From assembly GCA_963843525.1 (NCBI GenBank), contig CAWJKM010000007.1:930001-994000 (forward strand): DNA of 64,000 bases, in the 5' to 3' direction. The translations under genes were made by a program, and so were the position numbers. Source of the stretch: DATJPR01 sp963843525 (GTDB taxonomy: Bacteria > Bacteroidota > Ignavibacteria > UBA10030 > UBA6906). This document shows, piece after piece, positions 17,569-27,098 of the stretch. The number at the start of each line of letters is the position of its first letter. The first letter of the stretch is position 1. The notes beneath the pieces are model-generated. The model ran no database searches and was not told where the DNA came from. It worked only from the letters and a program-made list of their open reading frames with translations.

Positions 17569-19020
17569 TTGTCCACCGTACGCGTTCGTTTTGCCCCAAG
17601 CCCCACCGGCTACCTTCATGTCGGCGGTCTCCGGACCGCTCTTTACAATTTTCTTTTTGCACGGAAGAACAACGGCAGGTTCATTCTCCGGATTGAAGAC
17701 ACCGACCGCTCCCGGCTCGTTGATGGGGCGGTGGATAATCTCCTTAACACTCTTCGCTGGGCCGGGCTGGAATTCGACGAGGGACCCGGAAAGGAAGGCG
17801 AGGCCGGGCCCTATGTACAATCCGAACGTCTTCCGCTTTACCGGAAGTATGCCGGGCAGCTTCTCGAAAGCGGGACGGCCTACTATGCATTTGACACGCC
17901 GGAAGAGCTGGAACAGATGCGGAAGGAACGGGAGCAGTTGCGGGTTCCTCCGAAATACGACCGGAGGGCTCTCCGGCTCTCTCCCGGGGAGGTACGCCGC
18001 AAACTTGAGGCGGGTGACCCCTACGTGATTCGCATGAAGTCTCCCGACAAGGAGACGATAGCGTTCGATGATGTTGTCCGCGGTCGGGTGGAATTTGACA
18101 GCGATCTGCTCGACGACCAGATCCTGTTGAAATCGGACGGGTATCCCACCTACCATCTTGCCAACGTGGTTGACGACCGTCTGATGGGAATTACCCATGT
18201 GATTCGTGGCGAAGAGTGGCTTTCAAGCACCCCCAAGCACGTTCTGCTCTACCGGTTTTTCGGCTGGGAGCTGCCGACCTTTGCGCATCTACCGCTCCTC
18301 CTGAACCCGGACAAATCTAAATTGAGCAAGCGACAGGGTGATGTTGCCGTTGAGGATTACCGCCAGAAGGGATATCTCCCCGAGGCCCTGCTGAATTTTG
18401 TCGCGCTCCTGGGGTGGAATCCGGGAGACGAGCGTGAGTTGTTCTCGCTCGACGAACTCGTCAAGGAGTTCACCCTCGATCGGGTGGGCAAGTCAGGAGC
18501 GGTATTCAACGTTGAGAAGCTCAACTGGCTGAACGGACAACATGTGCGGCAGAAGAGTGACGTCGAGCTCCTCGTGCTCGTGAAGCGCCGCATTCAGGAA
18601 CCCGGGGAGTCCATCGGTCTGCCTGATGACAGCAGGTTGCTTCGCATCATCGGCGTCATGCGCGAGCGGGCGACCTTCGTCGGGGACTTCGTTGAGAAGT
18701 GCCGCTATTTCTACGAGGCGCCGGTCTCGTACGATCCGGCCGGAGTGGCAAAAAGGTGGAAGCCCGGTGTGGCGGAACAACTCAGAAACCTCGGGGAAGC
18801 ATTCCTGGCCCTTCAGGATTCCCGGGCAGAGGATTTCGAGGAAGTGGTACGGAAGACCGCAGAGTCGCTTCAAGTGAAGCCCGCTGAATTGATCCACCCG
18901 CTGCGTCTTGCGGTCTCCGGGGTGACAGCGGGTCCCGGGTTGTATGATATTCTCTCCATTCTGGGGAGTGAGGAGACGCACAGAAGAATTCTGGCAGCTA
19001 TCGAGAGAATTGACCGATGA
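17569..19020 (+). CDS. gltX: Glutamyl-tRNA synthetase
   Basis: Charges tRNA-Glu. Class I catalytic signature RFAPSPTGYLHVGGLRTALYNFLFAR (HIGH equivalent HVGG), IEDTDRSR, and KLSKRQGDVAVEDY (KMSKS equivalent), then a helical anticodon-binding half. The frame lacks an ATG near the N-terminus. TTG 17569 gives the canonical family start (M)STVRVRFAPSPTG. GTG 17539 is a possible alternative, and TTG 17488 is excluded because it falls in the promoter. Length from 17569 is 483 aa, normal for the family. The TGA overlaps the glnS ATG. A separate GlnRS follows, so this enzyme is presumably the discriminating form specific for tRNA-Glu. Confidence 0.93.
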   Translation: MSTVRVRFAPSPTGYLHVGGLRTALYNFLFARKNNGRFILRIEDTDRSRLVDGAVDNLLNTLRWAGLEFDEGPGKEGEAGPYVQSERLPLYRKYAGQLLESGTAYYAFDTPEELEQMRKEREQLRVPPKYDRRALRLSPGEVRRKLEAGDPYVIRMKSPDKETIAFDDVVRGRVEFDSDLLDDQILLKSDGYPTYHLANVVDDRLMGITHVIRGEEWLSSTPKHVLLYRFFGWELPTFAHLPLLLNPDKSKLSKRQGDVAVEDYRQKGYLPEALLNFVALLGWNPGDERELFSLDELVKEFTLDRVGKSGAVFNVEKLNWLNGQHVRQKSDVELLVLVKRRIQEPGESIGLPDDSRLLRIIGVMRERATFVGDFVEKCRYFYEAPVSYDPAGVAKRWKPGVAEQLRNLGEAFLALQDSRAEDFEEVVRKTAESLQVKPAELIHPLRLAVSGVTAGPGLYDILSILGSEETHRRILAAIERIDR

Positions 19021-20726
19021 CCATGGAAACCGATAACGCCTCCGCACCCCTTACACCGGGGAACGCGGGGGGCGAACGGAAAAATTTTATCCGCGAGATT
19101 GTCGATGGTGATTTGAAGACGGGGAAATTCGATGGACGCGTCCACACGCGCTTTCCCCCGGAGCCGAACGGGTACCTCCATATCGGGCATGCAAAATCCA
19201 TCTGTTTGAATTTTGGACTCGCCCGCGATTACCACGGGCTCTGTAACCTCCGGTTCGACGATACGAATCCTGTCAAGGAGGAGATGGAATACGTCGACTC
19301 CATTATGAAGGACGTCCGGTGGCTGGGGTTTGATTGGGGAGATCGGCTCTATTACGCATCGGATTACTTCCCGCAGCTGTACGAATTTGCCCTCCGCCTC
19401 ATCCGCGGCGGCAAAGCCTATGTCTGCGATTTGAACGCAGACCAAATCCGGGAGTACCGCGGAACGCTGACCGCACCCGGAACGCCGAGCCCGTACCGGG
19501 ACCGCTCCGTGGAAGAAAATCTCGACCTCTTTCAACGGATGCGCAACGGCGAATTCGCGGATGGGATGCGTACACTCAGGGCGAAAATCGACATGGCGTC
19601 TCCCAACCTGAACCTCCGCGATCCCGTCATGTACCGGATCCTCCATGCGACGCACCACAGGACCGGTGATACCTGGTGCATCTATCCCATGTACGATTGG
19701 GCACACGGCCAATGCGACTCCATCGAGCGAATCACGCATTCCATCTGCACGCTGGAGTTCACTGATCACCGGCCATTATACGACTGGTTCCTGGACGCCG
19801 CCGGTATTTACCATTCGCAGCAGATCGAGTTTGCCCGTCTGAACCTTACCTACACGGTAATGAGCAAGCGGAAGCTTCTCCAGCTGGTCCAGGAGGGATA
19901 CGTGTCCGGCTGGGATGACGCGCGCATGCCGACCATATCAGGGCTTCGCAGACGGGGATATACGCCGGAATCGATCCGGGAATTCGCGGACCGGATTGGG
20001 GTTGCCCGGAGCGAAAGCACCTCGGAACTGGCTCTGCTCGAAGATTGTCTGCGCGATGACCTGAATAAACGGGCCCCCCGATTCATGGGCGTCCTGCGAC
20101 CGCTGAAGCTCATCATCGAAAACTACACTGAGGCCGGCGGGGAGGACCTCGAGGCCATCAATAATCCGGAAGATGCCGCAGCAGGAACACGCAAGGTCCG
20201 GTTTTCGCGCGAGCTTTATATCGAAAGGGATGACTTCCGCGAAGTGCCTCCCAAGAAGTACTTCCGGCTTTCTCCCGGCGCAGAAGTCCGTCTCCGGTAT
20301 GCGTATATTGTAAAGTGTACCGGGGTAGTGAAGGATCCGGCGACCGGCGAAGTTATCGAACTCCGCTGCACCTATGACCCCGAATCGAAGAGCAGTTCCG
20401 GGGGAGGGGGACGCAAAGTGAAGGGGACAATCCACTGGGTCTCCGCCGGGCATGCGCTGGATGCTGAAGTCCGCCTGTACGACAGGCTCTTTAGCGTGGA
20501 AAACCCCTCCGGCGACAACTGGAAGGAGTTGCTCAACCCGAATTCCCTCGAAATCCTTACCGGCTGCAAAGTCGAATCCGGGCTCGCTGGGGCAAAGCCG
20601 CAGGACAGGATCCAGTTTGAACGAATGGGGTACTTCTGTGTTGACGACGATTCACACGCCGGAAAGCTCGTGTTCAATCGAGCAGTGACGCTCCGTGATA
20701 CCTGGGCGAAAATTGAAAGATCCTGA
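19017..20726 (+). CDS. glnS: Glutaminyl-tRNA synthetase
   Basis: 569 aa class I synthetase charging tRNA-Gln directly. FPPEPNGYLHIGHAKSICLNF holds the HIGH motif, LRFDDTNP follows, and VMSKRKLLQLV is the KMSKS loop; the C-terminal two beta-barrels bind the anticodon. The start ATG overlaps the gltX stop by four bases (ATGA), so the Glu and Gln enzymes are made together. GlnRS plus the AsnRS at 24.9 kb means the cell need not depend on the GatCAB transamidation route for these two tRNAs, although the window cannot show whether GatCAB is absent. Confidence 0.95.
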   Translation: MTMETDNASAPLTPGNAGGERKNFIREIVDGDLKTGKFDGRVHTRFPPEPNGYLHIGHAKSICLNFGLARDYHGLCNLRFDDTNPVKEEMEYVDSIMKDVRWLGFDWGDRLYYASDYFPQLYEFALRLIRGGKAYVCDLNADQIREYRGTLTAPGTPSPYRDRSVEENLDLFQRMRNGEFADGMRTLRAKIDMASPNLNLRDPVMYRILHATHHRTGDTWCIYPMYDWAHGQCDSIERITHSICTLEFTDHRPLYDWFLDAAGIYHSQQIEFARLNLTYTVMSKRKLLQLVQEGYVSGWDDARMPTISGLRRRGYTPESIREFADRIGVARSESTSELALLEDCLRDDLNKRAPRFMGVLRPLKLIIENYTEAGGEDLEAINNPEDAAAGTRKVRFSRELYIERDDFREVPPKKYFRLSPGAEVRLRYAYIVKCTGVVKDPATGEVIELRCTYDPESKSSSGGGGRKVKGTIHWVSAGHALDAEVRLYDRLFSVENPSGDNWKELLNPNSLEILTGCKVESGLAGAKPQDRIQFERMGYFCVDDDSHAGKLVFNRAVTLRDTWAKIERS

Positions 20727-20806
20727 TCGGAGACGTTGGCGGCGGTGATCCGCCGGCCGGATGCGTTCTCAGGAAAAGTGCCAGCCGGGAAAGGGAGTTC
20801 GAGCAA

Positions 20807-21175
20807 ATGCCTGACCGTGATGTTATTCGTCTGAAAAATGCCGTCTTTTACGCCTACCATGGGGCAATGGACGATGAACAGAATCTCGGCGGCAAGTTCG
20901 AAGTGGACCTCGAGATGTACAGCGATCTCTCCCGTGCTGCTGAGAGCGACTCCTTGCGGAAGACTATCGATTACGAAAAAGTGTATTCGGTCATTCAGCG
21001 AATCATTCTCGCCAAAAACTACAGGCTTCTCGAGGCGCTTGCCGGGACGCTGGCAAAGGGGCTGATCGAGGAATTTCCGGACCTCGAAGCAGTCACGGTG
21101 CGCATCAGAAAGCCCCACCCGCCTGTCAAAGGTGTGGTGGACTACGTTGAAGTGGAGATATCCCAGAGACGATGA
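20807..21175 (+). CDS. folB: Dihydroneopterin aldolase
   Basis: 122 aa, the usual size. Converts dihydroneopterin to 6-hydroxymethyl-dihydropterin in folate synthesis. The N-terminal signature IRLKNAVFYAYHGAMDDEQNLGGKFEVDL contains the catalytic-region Glu of the YHG..E.E motif. LLEALAGTLAKGL and a C-terminal KPHPPVKGVVDYVEVEI are also typical. AAGGGAG lies about 9 bases before the ATG. It overlaps folK by four bases, the next enzyme in the pathway. Confidence 0.92.
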   Translation: MPDRDVIRLKNAVFYAYHGAMDDEQNLGGKFEVDLEMYSDLSRAAESDSLRKTIDYEKVYSVIQRIILAKNYRLLEALAGTLAKGLIEEFPDLEAVTVRIRKPHPPVKGVVDYVEVEISQRR

Positions 21176-21681
21176 AAACCTATCGCGTATTCCTCGGATT
21201 GGGCTCGAACATGGGGGAGAGGGCGCAGTTCCTTCAGAAGGCTGCGGATCTCATCAAGGCAATTCAGGGGGTGCGTGTGGTGTGGTACTCATCGGTCTAC
21301 GAGACCGACCCCTGGGGAAACACCGAGCAGGCAAAATTCCTGAATGCCGTCTGCGAGATTGAAACCACGCTTCTGCCCGGGGATCTTCTCCGGGAATTGA
21401 AAAGCATCGAAGAAGGATTGGGGCGCACTCCATCGGCCATCCCGTGGTCTCCGCGGGAGATCGACCTGGATATCTTGCTGTATGACGGACTCGTCCATGC
21501 TGATAGCACGGTGACAGTCCCGCATCCGCTCCTGCGCGACAGGCGGTTTGTTCTCGTCCCGTTCCGTGAAATCGCGCCTGACGTGATTCATCCTGTCAAC
21601 GGTTTGACAATTGAAGAAATGGCTTCTGCCTGCGCGGACAAGGGGAAAGTCGTACGTTCGTCACATAGAATCATCCCATAA
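21172..21681 (+). CDS. folK: 2-amino-4-hydroxy-6-hydroxymethyldihydropteridine diphosphokinase
   Basis: 169 aa HPPK; pyrophosphorylates the FolB product. Signatures: FLGLGSNMGERAQFLQKA near the N-terminus; SSVYETDPWGNTEQAKFLNAVCEIET; and WSPREIDLDILLYDG with the Mg-binding aspartates, then VPHPLLRDRRFVLVPF. The start overlaps the folB stop (ATGA). The folate pathway gene folP is not in the window. Confidence 0.94.
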   Translation: MKTYRVFLGLGSNMGERAQFLQKAADLIKAIQGVRVVWYSSVYETDPWGNTEQAKFLNAVCEIETTLLPGDLLRELKSIEEGLGRTPSAIPWSPREIDLDILLYDGLVHADSTVTVPHPLLRDRRFVLVPFREIAPDVIHPVNGLTIEEMASACADKGKVVRSSHRIIP

Positions 21682-21704
21682 CAGCTTCAAACCAGGGAAC
21701 CAGC

Positions 21705-22391
21705 GTGACCCCACAGGAACCTCTCCAAGCTCTCATCGCACAGACAAACCTCCGGTACATTGCCGTGGAGGGGTGTATTGGTGCGGGCAAAACCACGCTT
21801 GTGAAAATGCTCGGCGAAACACTGGGAGGCCAGGTGGTGCTGGAGAAATTCGAAGAGAACCCGTTCCTGAAAGACTTTTACCGCGACCCCGACCGCTATG
21901 CGTTTCAAACGCAGATCTTCTTCCTGCTGACCCGTTACAAACAGCAGCAAGAGTTGATGCAGGCCGATCTGTTTCACCGGTTCCTCATTACCGACTACAT
22001 TTTCGAGAAGGATAAGATCTTCGCGTATCTGAACCTGCAGGATGAGGAATTGAAACTCTATGAAACCCTGGTCGCAAACATACAGCACACGATAGTCGCT
22101 CCCGACCTGGTGATCTACCTGCAGTCGGCGGTGCCGAGATTGCTGCAGAACATCAAGCAGCGCGCCCGCTCCTATGAGAATGAGATGTCGAAAGACTATA
22201 TCCGCGATCTCAACGAGGCGTATAATTACTTCTTTTTCCGGTACCGGGCGACTCCCTTGTTGATAGTGAACGGCGCCGACATGGACTTTGTGGCAAACGA
22301 ACACCAGTATGATGATTTGCTCCGGGCCATCTTCCGCCCGAACCGGGCGGCAGTGGAATACTACAATCCGCCGTCGGTTCAGAAAAGCTGA
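21705..22391 (+). CDS. Deoxynucleoside kinase (deoxyadenosine/deoxyguanosine kinase type)
   Basis: 228 aa salvage kinase phosphorylating deoxynucleosides. P-loop EGCIGAGKTTLVKML near the N-terminus, NPFLKDFYRDPDRYAFQTQIFFLLTRYKQ (the substrate helix of the dNK family), DYIFEKDKIFA with the ERS/DR-like catalytic region, and the LID arginines in LLQNIKQRARSYE. The start is GTG 21705, with AGGGA 5-9 bases before it. It sits 23 bases after folK within the same run of genes, a nucleotide-folate neighbourhood with no obvious mechanistic link. Confidence 0.9.
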   Translation: MTPQEPLQALIAQTNLRYIAVEGCIGAGKTTLVKMLGETLGGQVVLEKFEENPFLKDFYRDPDRYAFQTQIFFLLTRYKQQQELMQADLFHRFLITDYIFEKDKIFAYLNLQDEELKLYETLVANIQHTIVAPDLVIYLQSAVPRLLQNIKQRARSYENEMSKDYIRDLNEAYNYFFFRYRATPLLIVNGADMDFVANEHQYDDLLRAIFRPNRAAVEYYNPPSVQKS

Positions 22392-22406
22392 GGAGGGAGA
22401 ACAGTC

Positions 22407-22625
22407 GTGCTGCGGTTACTGCTGTATTTTATTGTTTTTTATGTCTTCTGGCGTATCGTGCGTTCGGTACTCTCTCTGTTTATAGGCCCGGCGCCGAAAA
22501 AGCAGTCATTCCGGACCCAACGTCGGCATGCGCCGGATTTCTCGGACGTTCCGGAAGCCGACTTTGAAGACATCACCCCACCGCGCGAAGAGAAACGCGA
22601 TTCTTCCACTTCCACACCCTCGTAA
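22407..22625 (+). CDS. Small single-pass membrane protein, DUF4834-like
   Basis: 72 aa. One N-terminal membrane helix (LLLYFIVFYVFWRIVRSVLSLFI), then a basic linker and an acidic tail with DVPEADFEDI. This is the layout of the DUF4834 proteins common in Bacteroidota next to nucleotide kinases or glycosyltransferases. The start is GTG 22407, with GAGGAGGGAG just upstream. Function unknown. It lies 15 bases after the kinase gene and 2 bases before the glycosyltransferase gene, so it is part of the operon. Confidence 0.7.
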   Translation: MLRLLLYFIVFYVFWRIVRSVLSLFIGPAPKKQSFRTQRRHAPDFSDVPEADFEDITPPREEKRDSSTSTPS

Positions 22626-22627
22626 CA

Positions 22628-23752
22628 GTGGCAGGCGTCCTGGATCGATCGGTTAAACGGGCTGTTATCGCGGTGCTCCGGTTGATTGCGCCGCAACGGA
22701 GCGGCTCGACCGCATCCTCCGCAAAGCCCCGCTCGATTCTCGTGATCCGGCAGCATAATCAGATGGGGGATATGCTTTGCGCTGTCCCACTCCTCCGTGC
22801 CCTGCGAAATGCGCACGAGCATGCGCGGATTGTCCTGATGACAAGCAGCGCAAATCATGAAGTAATGTCCGGGAACCGGTACCTCGACGATACGGTGTTG
22901 TATGACAAGAGGATGTTCCTTGGGAAGGCATGGCTTCGGCTGGGGACTCTCGTTTCGTTTATCCGCACGTTGCGTTCCATGTCGTTTGACCAGGTGATCG
23001 TGCCTGCCACGGTCTCAATGTCCTTTACGAGCGATCTTTTCGCGTTTTTGAGCGGCGCGCCGGACAGAATCGGCCCGGAAAGCATCGATGGGAAGGAAAA
23101 CCCCTCGGGATTTGTTTATACAGAGAGGGTGCCCCTTGACTGGAGGGAAGAACCTCACCGGCACCAGACATTGCGCAATCTGGATATCGTCAGAAGCCGG
23201 AACGTCCAGACAACAGATCTCTCCAGTGAGATTTCGCTGAGCAAGGATGAAAGGGCAGAAGGGAAGGCTTTCGTTTCGGATATCAAGAAAGATGGGCTGC
23301 CGGTTATTGCCTATCATCCGGGCGCAGGGAAGGTCCCTAACCAATGGCCGGCCGATCGGTTCTCGTCCCTGGCAAATCACCTGGCGAGGGAATGGAATTC
23401 TGTGACGATTATTACTGCCGGACCGATGGATGCAATCGCAGTACAGTCGATGATTTCAGGTTTAAGGTGTCGATACCAACTCCTTGATAATAAAACACTT
23501 AGGTTTGTTGCTTCAGTTTTAGCTGAGGTAGATCTTGTGATATCCAATGACACCGGGATCATGCATGTTGGTGGAGCGGTGGGGACTCCTGTCCTTTCGC
23601 TTTTCGGCCCGACAGATTCCGGGCAGTGGGCTCCCCTTGGAGATATGCACAGGTGTCTTTCCGGAACAGGGGGAAAGATCGACGAAATCTCTCTGGATCA
23701 AGTGATTGAGACCGCGAACGGTATGTTGGGAAGAAAGAGGGTGAAACAATGA
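22628..23752 (+). CDS. Glycosyltransferase family 9 (heptosyltransferase-like)
   Basis: 374 aa GT-B enzyme of the ADP-heptose:LPS heptosyltransferase family, transferring a sugar to a cell-surface glycan. N-terminal ILVIRQHNQMGDMLCAVPLLRALRN is the family signature, and C-terminal VDLVISNDTGIMHVGGAVGTPVLSLFGPTD binds the nucleotide sugar. Start GTG 22628. A short stretch around 23455-23545 is visibly more AT-rich than the rest of the gene. The stop overlaps the nadA ATG (ATGA). The sugar and acceptor cannot be told from sequence. Confidence 0.88.
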   Translation: MAGVLDRSVKRAVIAVLRLIAPQRSGSTASSAKPRSILVIRQHNQMGDMLCAVPLLRALRNAHEHARIVLMTSSANHEVMSGNRYLDDTVLYDKRMFLGKAWLRLGTLVSFIRTLRSMSFDQVIVPATVSMSFTSDLFAFLSGAPDRIGPESIDGKENPSGFVYTERVPLDWREEPHRHQTLRNLDIVRSRNVQTTDLSSEISLSKDERAEGKAFVSDIKKDGLPVIAYHPGAGKVPNQWPADRFSSLANHLAREWNSVTIITAGPMDAIAVQSMISGLRCRYQLLDNKTLRFVASVLAEVDLVISNDTGIMHVGGAVGTPVLSLFGPTDSGQWAPLGDMHRCLSGTGGKIDEISLDQVIETANGMLGRKRVKQ

Positions 23753-24708
23753 TAAAACCGGTGAATGGCGAAGGAAAAGCCCGATCGAAGGAAGAACTTC
23801 GATCCGGAATCGTGAGACTCAAGAAGGAACTCAATGCAGTTCTCCTGGCGCACTACTATCAGGAGTCGGAAATACAGGACCTCGCTGATTTCGTGGGGGA
23901 CAGCCTTGACCTGTCGCGCAAAGCTGCATCGACGACTGCCGACGTCATCGTATTTGCCGGTGTGCATTTCATGGCAGAAACCGCCAAAATTCTCAATCCG
24001 GACAAGCCCGTGCTTCTCCCCGACCTCAATGCCGGCTGTTCGCTCGCAGAGGGATGTCCTGCCTCCCAGTTCCGGGCGATGCGGGAGGCGCACCCGCACC
24101 ATGTTTCCATCACCTATATCAATTGTTCTGCCGAGGTCAAGGCACTGACTGATATCATCTGCACGTCGAGCAATGCCGAGAAAATCATCCGGCAAATTCC
24201 CGCCGACAAGGAAATCTTCTTTGCCCCTGATCGCAACCTTGGCCGGTACCTGATCAAAGCCACCGGCCGCGACATGTTGCTCTGGGAAGGATCCTGCGTT
24301 GTCCACGAGACGTTCAGCCTTCGCAAACTCGCTGCGCTGGAAATCGAATATCCCGATGCAGAAGTCATTGCCCACCCGGAATGTGAGGAACCGATCCTGG
24401 AGCGGGCGGCCTTTGTCGGCTCGACCACCTCGCTCCTGAAGCACGTGATGAATTCACCGCGCTCGAGGTTCATAGTGGCGACGGAACCTGGAATCCTGCA
24501 CCAGATGGAACTGCATGCCCCATCGAAGCGCTTCATTGCCGCGCCTCCCGAGGCGAACTGTGCGTGCAATGAGTGTCCATACATGCGGCTGAACACGCTG
24601 GAGAAACTCTATCAGTGCATGGCGACCCGTTCACCCGAAATCATCCTCCCTCAGGACATCATGGAACGCGCCCTTCTGCCCATCCAGCGGATGATGGAAA
24701 TGAGTTGA
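23749..24708 (+). CDS. nadA: Quinolinate synthase A
   Basis: 319 aa. Condenses iminoaspartate with dihydroxyacetone phosphate to quinolinate for NAD synthesis, using a [4Fe-4S] cluster. Cluster cysteines are visible in DLNAGCSLAEGCPAS, in the INCSAEVKALTDIICTSSNAE region and near the C-terminus in CACNECPYMRLNTLEKLYQC. The opening LAHYYQESEIQDLADFVGDSL is the substrate-site signature. The first codons overlap the glycosyltransferase end. It is last in the long gene run that began at gltX. nadB and nadC are not in the window. Confidence 0.94.
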   Translation: MIKPVNGEGKARSKEELRSGIVRLKKELNAVLLAHYYQESEIQDLADFVGDSLDLSRKAASTTADVIVFAGVHFMAETAKILNPDKPVLLPDLNAGCSLAEGCPASQFRAMREAHPHHVSITYINCSAEVKALTDIICTSSNAEKIIRQIPADKEIFFAPDRNLGRYLIKATGRDMLLWEGSCVVHETFSLRKLAALEIEYPDAEVIAHPECEEPILERAAFVGSTTSLLKHVMNSPRSRFIVATEPGILHQMELHAPSKRFIAAPPEANCACNECPYMRLNTLEKLYQCMATRSPEIILPQDIMERALLPIQRMMEMS

Positions 24709-24732
24709 CGGGAGAATTGAGCCCAAGAGACA

Positions 24733-24795
24733 ACTGTCCCCTGTCCACTGTTTACTGTCTACTGTCTACTGTTCACTGTCTACCGTCAACTGTTT
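24733..24795. repeat. Heptanucleotide repeat tract, 9 units of ACTGTYY
   Basis: Nine consecutive 7-base units in exact register between nadA and the asnS promoter: ACTGTCC, CCTGTCC, ACTGTTT, ACTGTCT twice, ACTGTTC, ACTGTCT, ACCGTCA, ACTGTTT. The last three positions vary while ACTGT stays. It is not a CRISPR array (no spacers) and encodes no supported protein. Confidence 0.9.
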
Positions 24796-24800
24796 CTCCT

Positions 24801-24829
24801 TTGATAATTCGAAATTCCTTCCGTATATT
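24801..24829 (+). promoter_or_regulatory. Promoter of asnS
   Basis: TTGATA (24801-24806), 17-base spacer, TATATT (24824-24829), starting 5 bases after the heptanucleotide tract. The predicted transcript start near 24836 leaves about 39 bases before the ATG at 24875, and argues against the upstream ATG at 24842. Confidence 0.75.
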
Positions 24830-24874
24830 CAGCAGCATCCGATGTTCCCCTCACCTGAGTCCAGTCAGAGCACC

Positions 24875-26170
24875 ATGGCACGAACCTATATTGAAGATCT
24901 CTCCGGGTTGATCGGAGAGGAGGTAACGCTTAAAGGTTGGGTGTACAACAAGCGGTCCAGCGGAAAGATCCGTTTCCTGATCCTTCGTGACGGGACGGGA
25001 CTTTGTCAGGGTGTCCTGGTAAAAGCGAACATCAGCGAGGAGACATTTGCAAAGTTCGACCTGCTGACCCAGGAATCATCTTTCGCCATGACCGGACGGA
25101 TCCGCAAAGAAGACCGTGCCCCGGGCGGGTTTGAAATGGATGTGACCGACATTGCGATCATCAGCATTGCCTCGGAGTATCCGATCACCCCCAAAGAACA
25201 CGGCGTAGAGTTTCTGATGGATCGCCGGCATTTGTGGCTCCGATCGAGCAGGCAGCACGCGATCCTCCGCATCCGGCATCAGATCATCAAATCCATCCGT
25301 GAGTTCTTCGACAATCGCGGGTTCGTTCTCATGGATGCCCCGATCTTCACGCCTGCTGCATGTGAGGGCACAAGCACGCTCTTCGGCACAGACTACTTCG
25401 ACATGGGAAAGGCGTATCTGACGCAATCGGGACAGCTGTACGGCGAAGCGGGTGCGATGGCGATGGGAAAAGTTTATGTCTTCGGTCCCACGTTCCGTGC
25501 GGAAAAGTCGAAGACCCGCCGTCATCTGACGGAGTTCTGGATGGTGGAGCCCGAGGTTGCGTTCAATGATCTGAACGACAACATGGACCTCGCCGAGGAG
25601 TTCCTCGAATACATTGTACAGTCCGTCATGAAAAACCGGCGTCCCGAGCTGGAGCACCTCGGGCGGAACATGAAGTTCCTCGAAAACGTAAAGAGGCCGC
25701 TTCCCCGCATTACCTACGACGAGGCTGTTGAAATCCTCCGGAAAAACAACATTCCGTTCGAATGGGGAAACGATCTCGGCGGGACTGACGAGACGGTCGT
25801 CTCGGAGCAGTTCGACCGGCCGGTGATGGTTCACCGCTATCCTGCCGCCGTCAAGGCGTTCTATATGAAACGGGATCCGCAGCGTCCCGATCTCGCGCTG
25901 GCCGTGGACGTGCTTGCGCCGGAAGGATATGGCGAAATCATCGGCGGGAGCCAGCGCGAGGACGATCTGCAGACCCTCATCGACAGGATCAAAGAGCAAC
26001 AGCTGCCGCAGGAAGCGTTTGAGTGGTATCTTGACCTTCGCAGGTTCGGCTCTGTGCCGCATTCCGGGTTCGGACTCGGGGTAGAGCGCACCGTTGCCTG
26101 GATATGCGGTCTCGATCATGTCCGCGAAACCATTCCGTTCCCCCGTATGATCTATCGACTAACACCGTGA
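24875..26170 (+). CDS. asnS: Asparaginyl-tRNA synthetase, archaeal-type
   Basis: 431 aa class II synthetase. N-terminal OB-fold anticodon domain (VTLKGWVYNKRSSGKIRFLILRDGTG), then motif 1 near FDNRGFVLMDAPIFTPAACEG, motif 2 FGPTFRAEKSKTRRHLTEFWMVEPE, and motif 3 HSGFGLGVERTVAWICGL. The TPAACEGTSTLF / YLTQSGQLYGEA combination resembles archaeal-type AsnRS. AspRS2 is the alternative, but FRAEKSKTRRHLTEFWMVE favours Asn. ATG 24875 gives a normal N-terminus and fits the promoter position. An ABC exporter follows after 10 bases. Confidence 0.88.
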   Translation: MARTYIEDLSGLIGEEVTLKGWVYNKRSSGKIRFLILRDGTGLCQGVLVKANISEETFAKFDLLTQESSFAMTGRIRKEDRAPGGFEMDVTDIAIISIASEYPITPKEHGVEFLMDRRHLWLRSSRQHAILRIRHQIIKSIREFFDNRGFVLMDAPIFTPAACEGTSTLFGTDYFDMGKAYLTQSGQLYGEAGAMAMGKVYVFGPTFRAEKSKTRRHLTEFWMVEPEVAFNDLNDNMDLAEEFLEYIVQSVMKNRRPELEHLGRNMKFLENVKRPLPRITYDEAVEILRKNNIPFEWGNDLGGTDETVVSEQFDRPVMVHRYPAAVKAFYMKRDPQRPDLALAVDVLAPEGYGEIIGGSQREDDLQTLIDRIKEQQLPQEAFEWYLDLRRFGSVPHSGFGLGVERTVAWICGLDHVRETIPFPRMIYRLTP

Positions 26171-26180
26171 CCACCCACCT

Positions 26181-27094
<914 letters not shown>

Positions 27095-27098
<4 letters not shown>

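Noticed and set aside
19017..20726. Second GluRS instead of GlnRS
   Set aside because: The HIGH-containing segment PPEPNGYLHIGHAKS and the long C-terminal beta-barrel domain are specific for GlnRS.
24733..24795. CRISPR array
   Set aside because: Units of 7 bases are contiguous with no spacers, and no cas genes are in the window.
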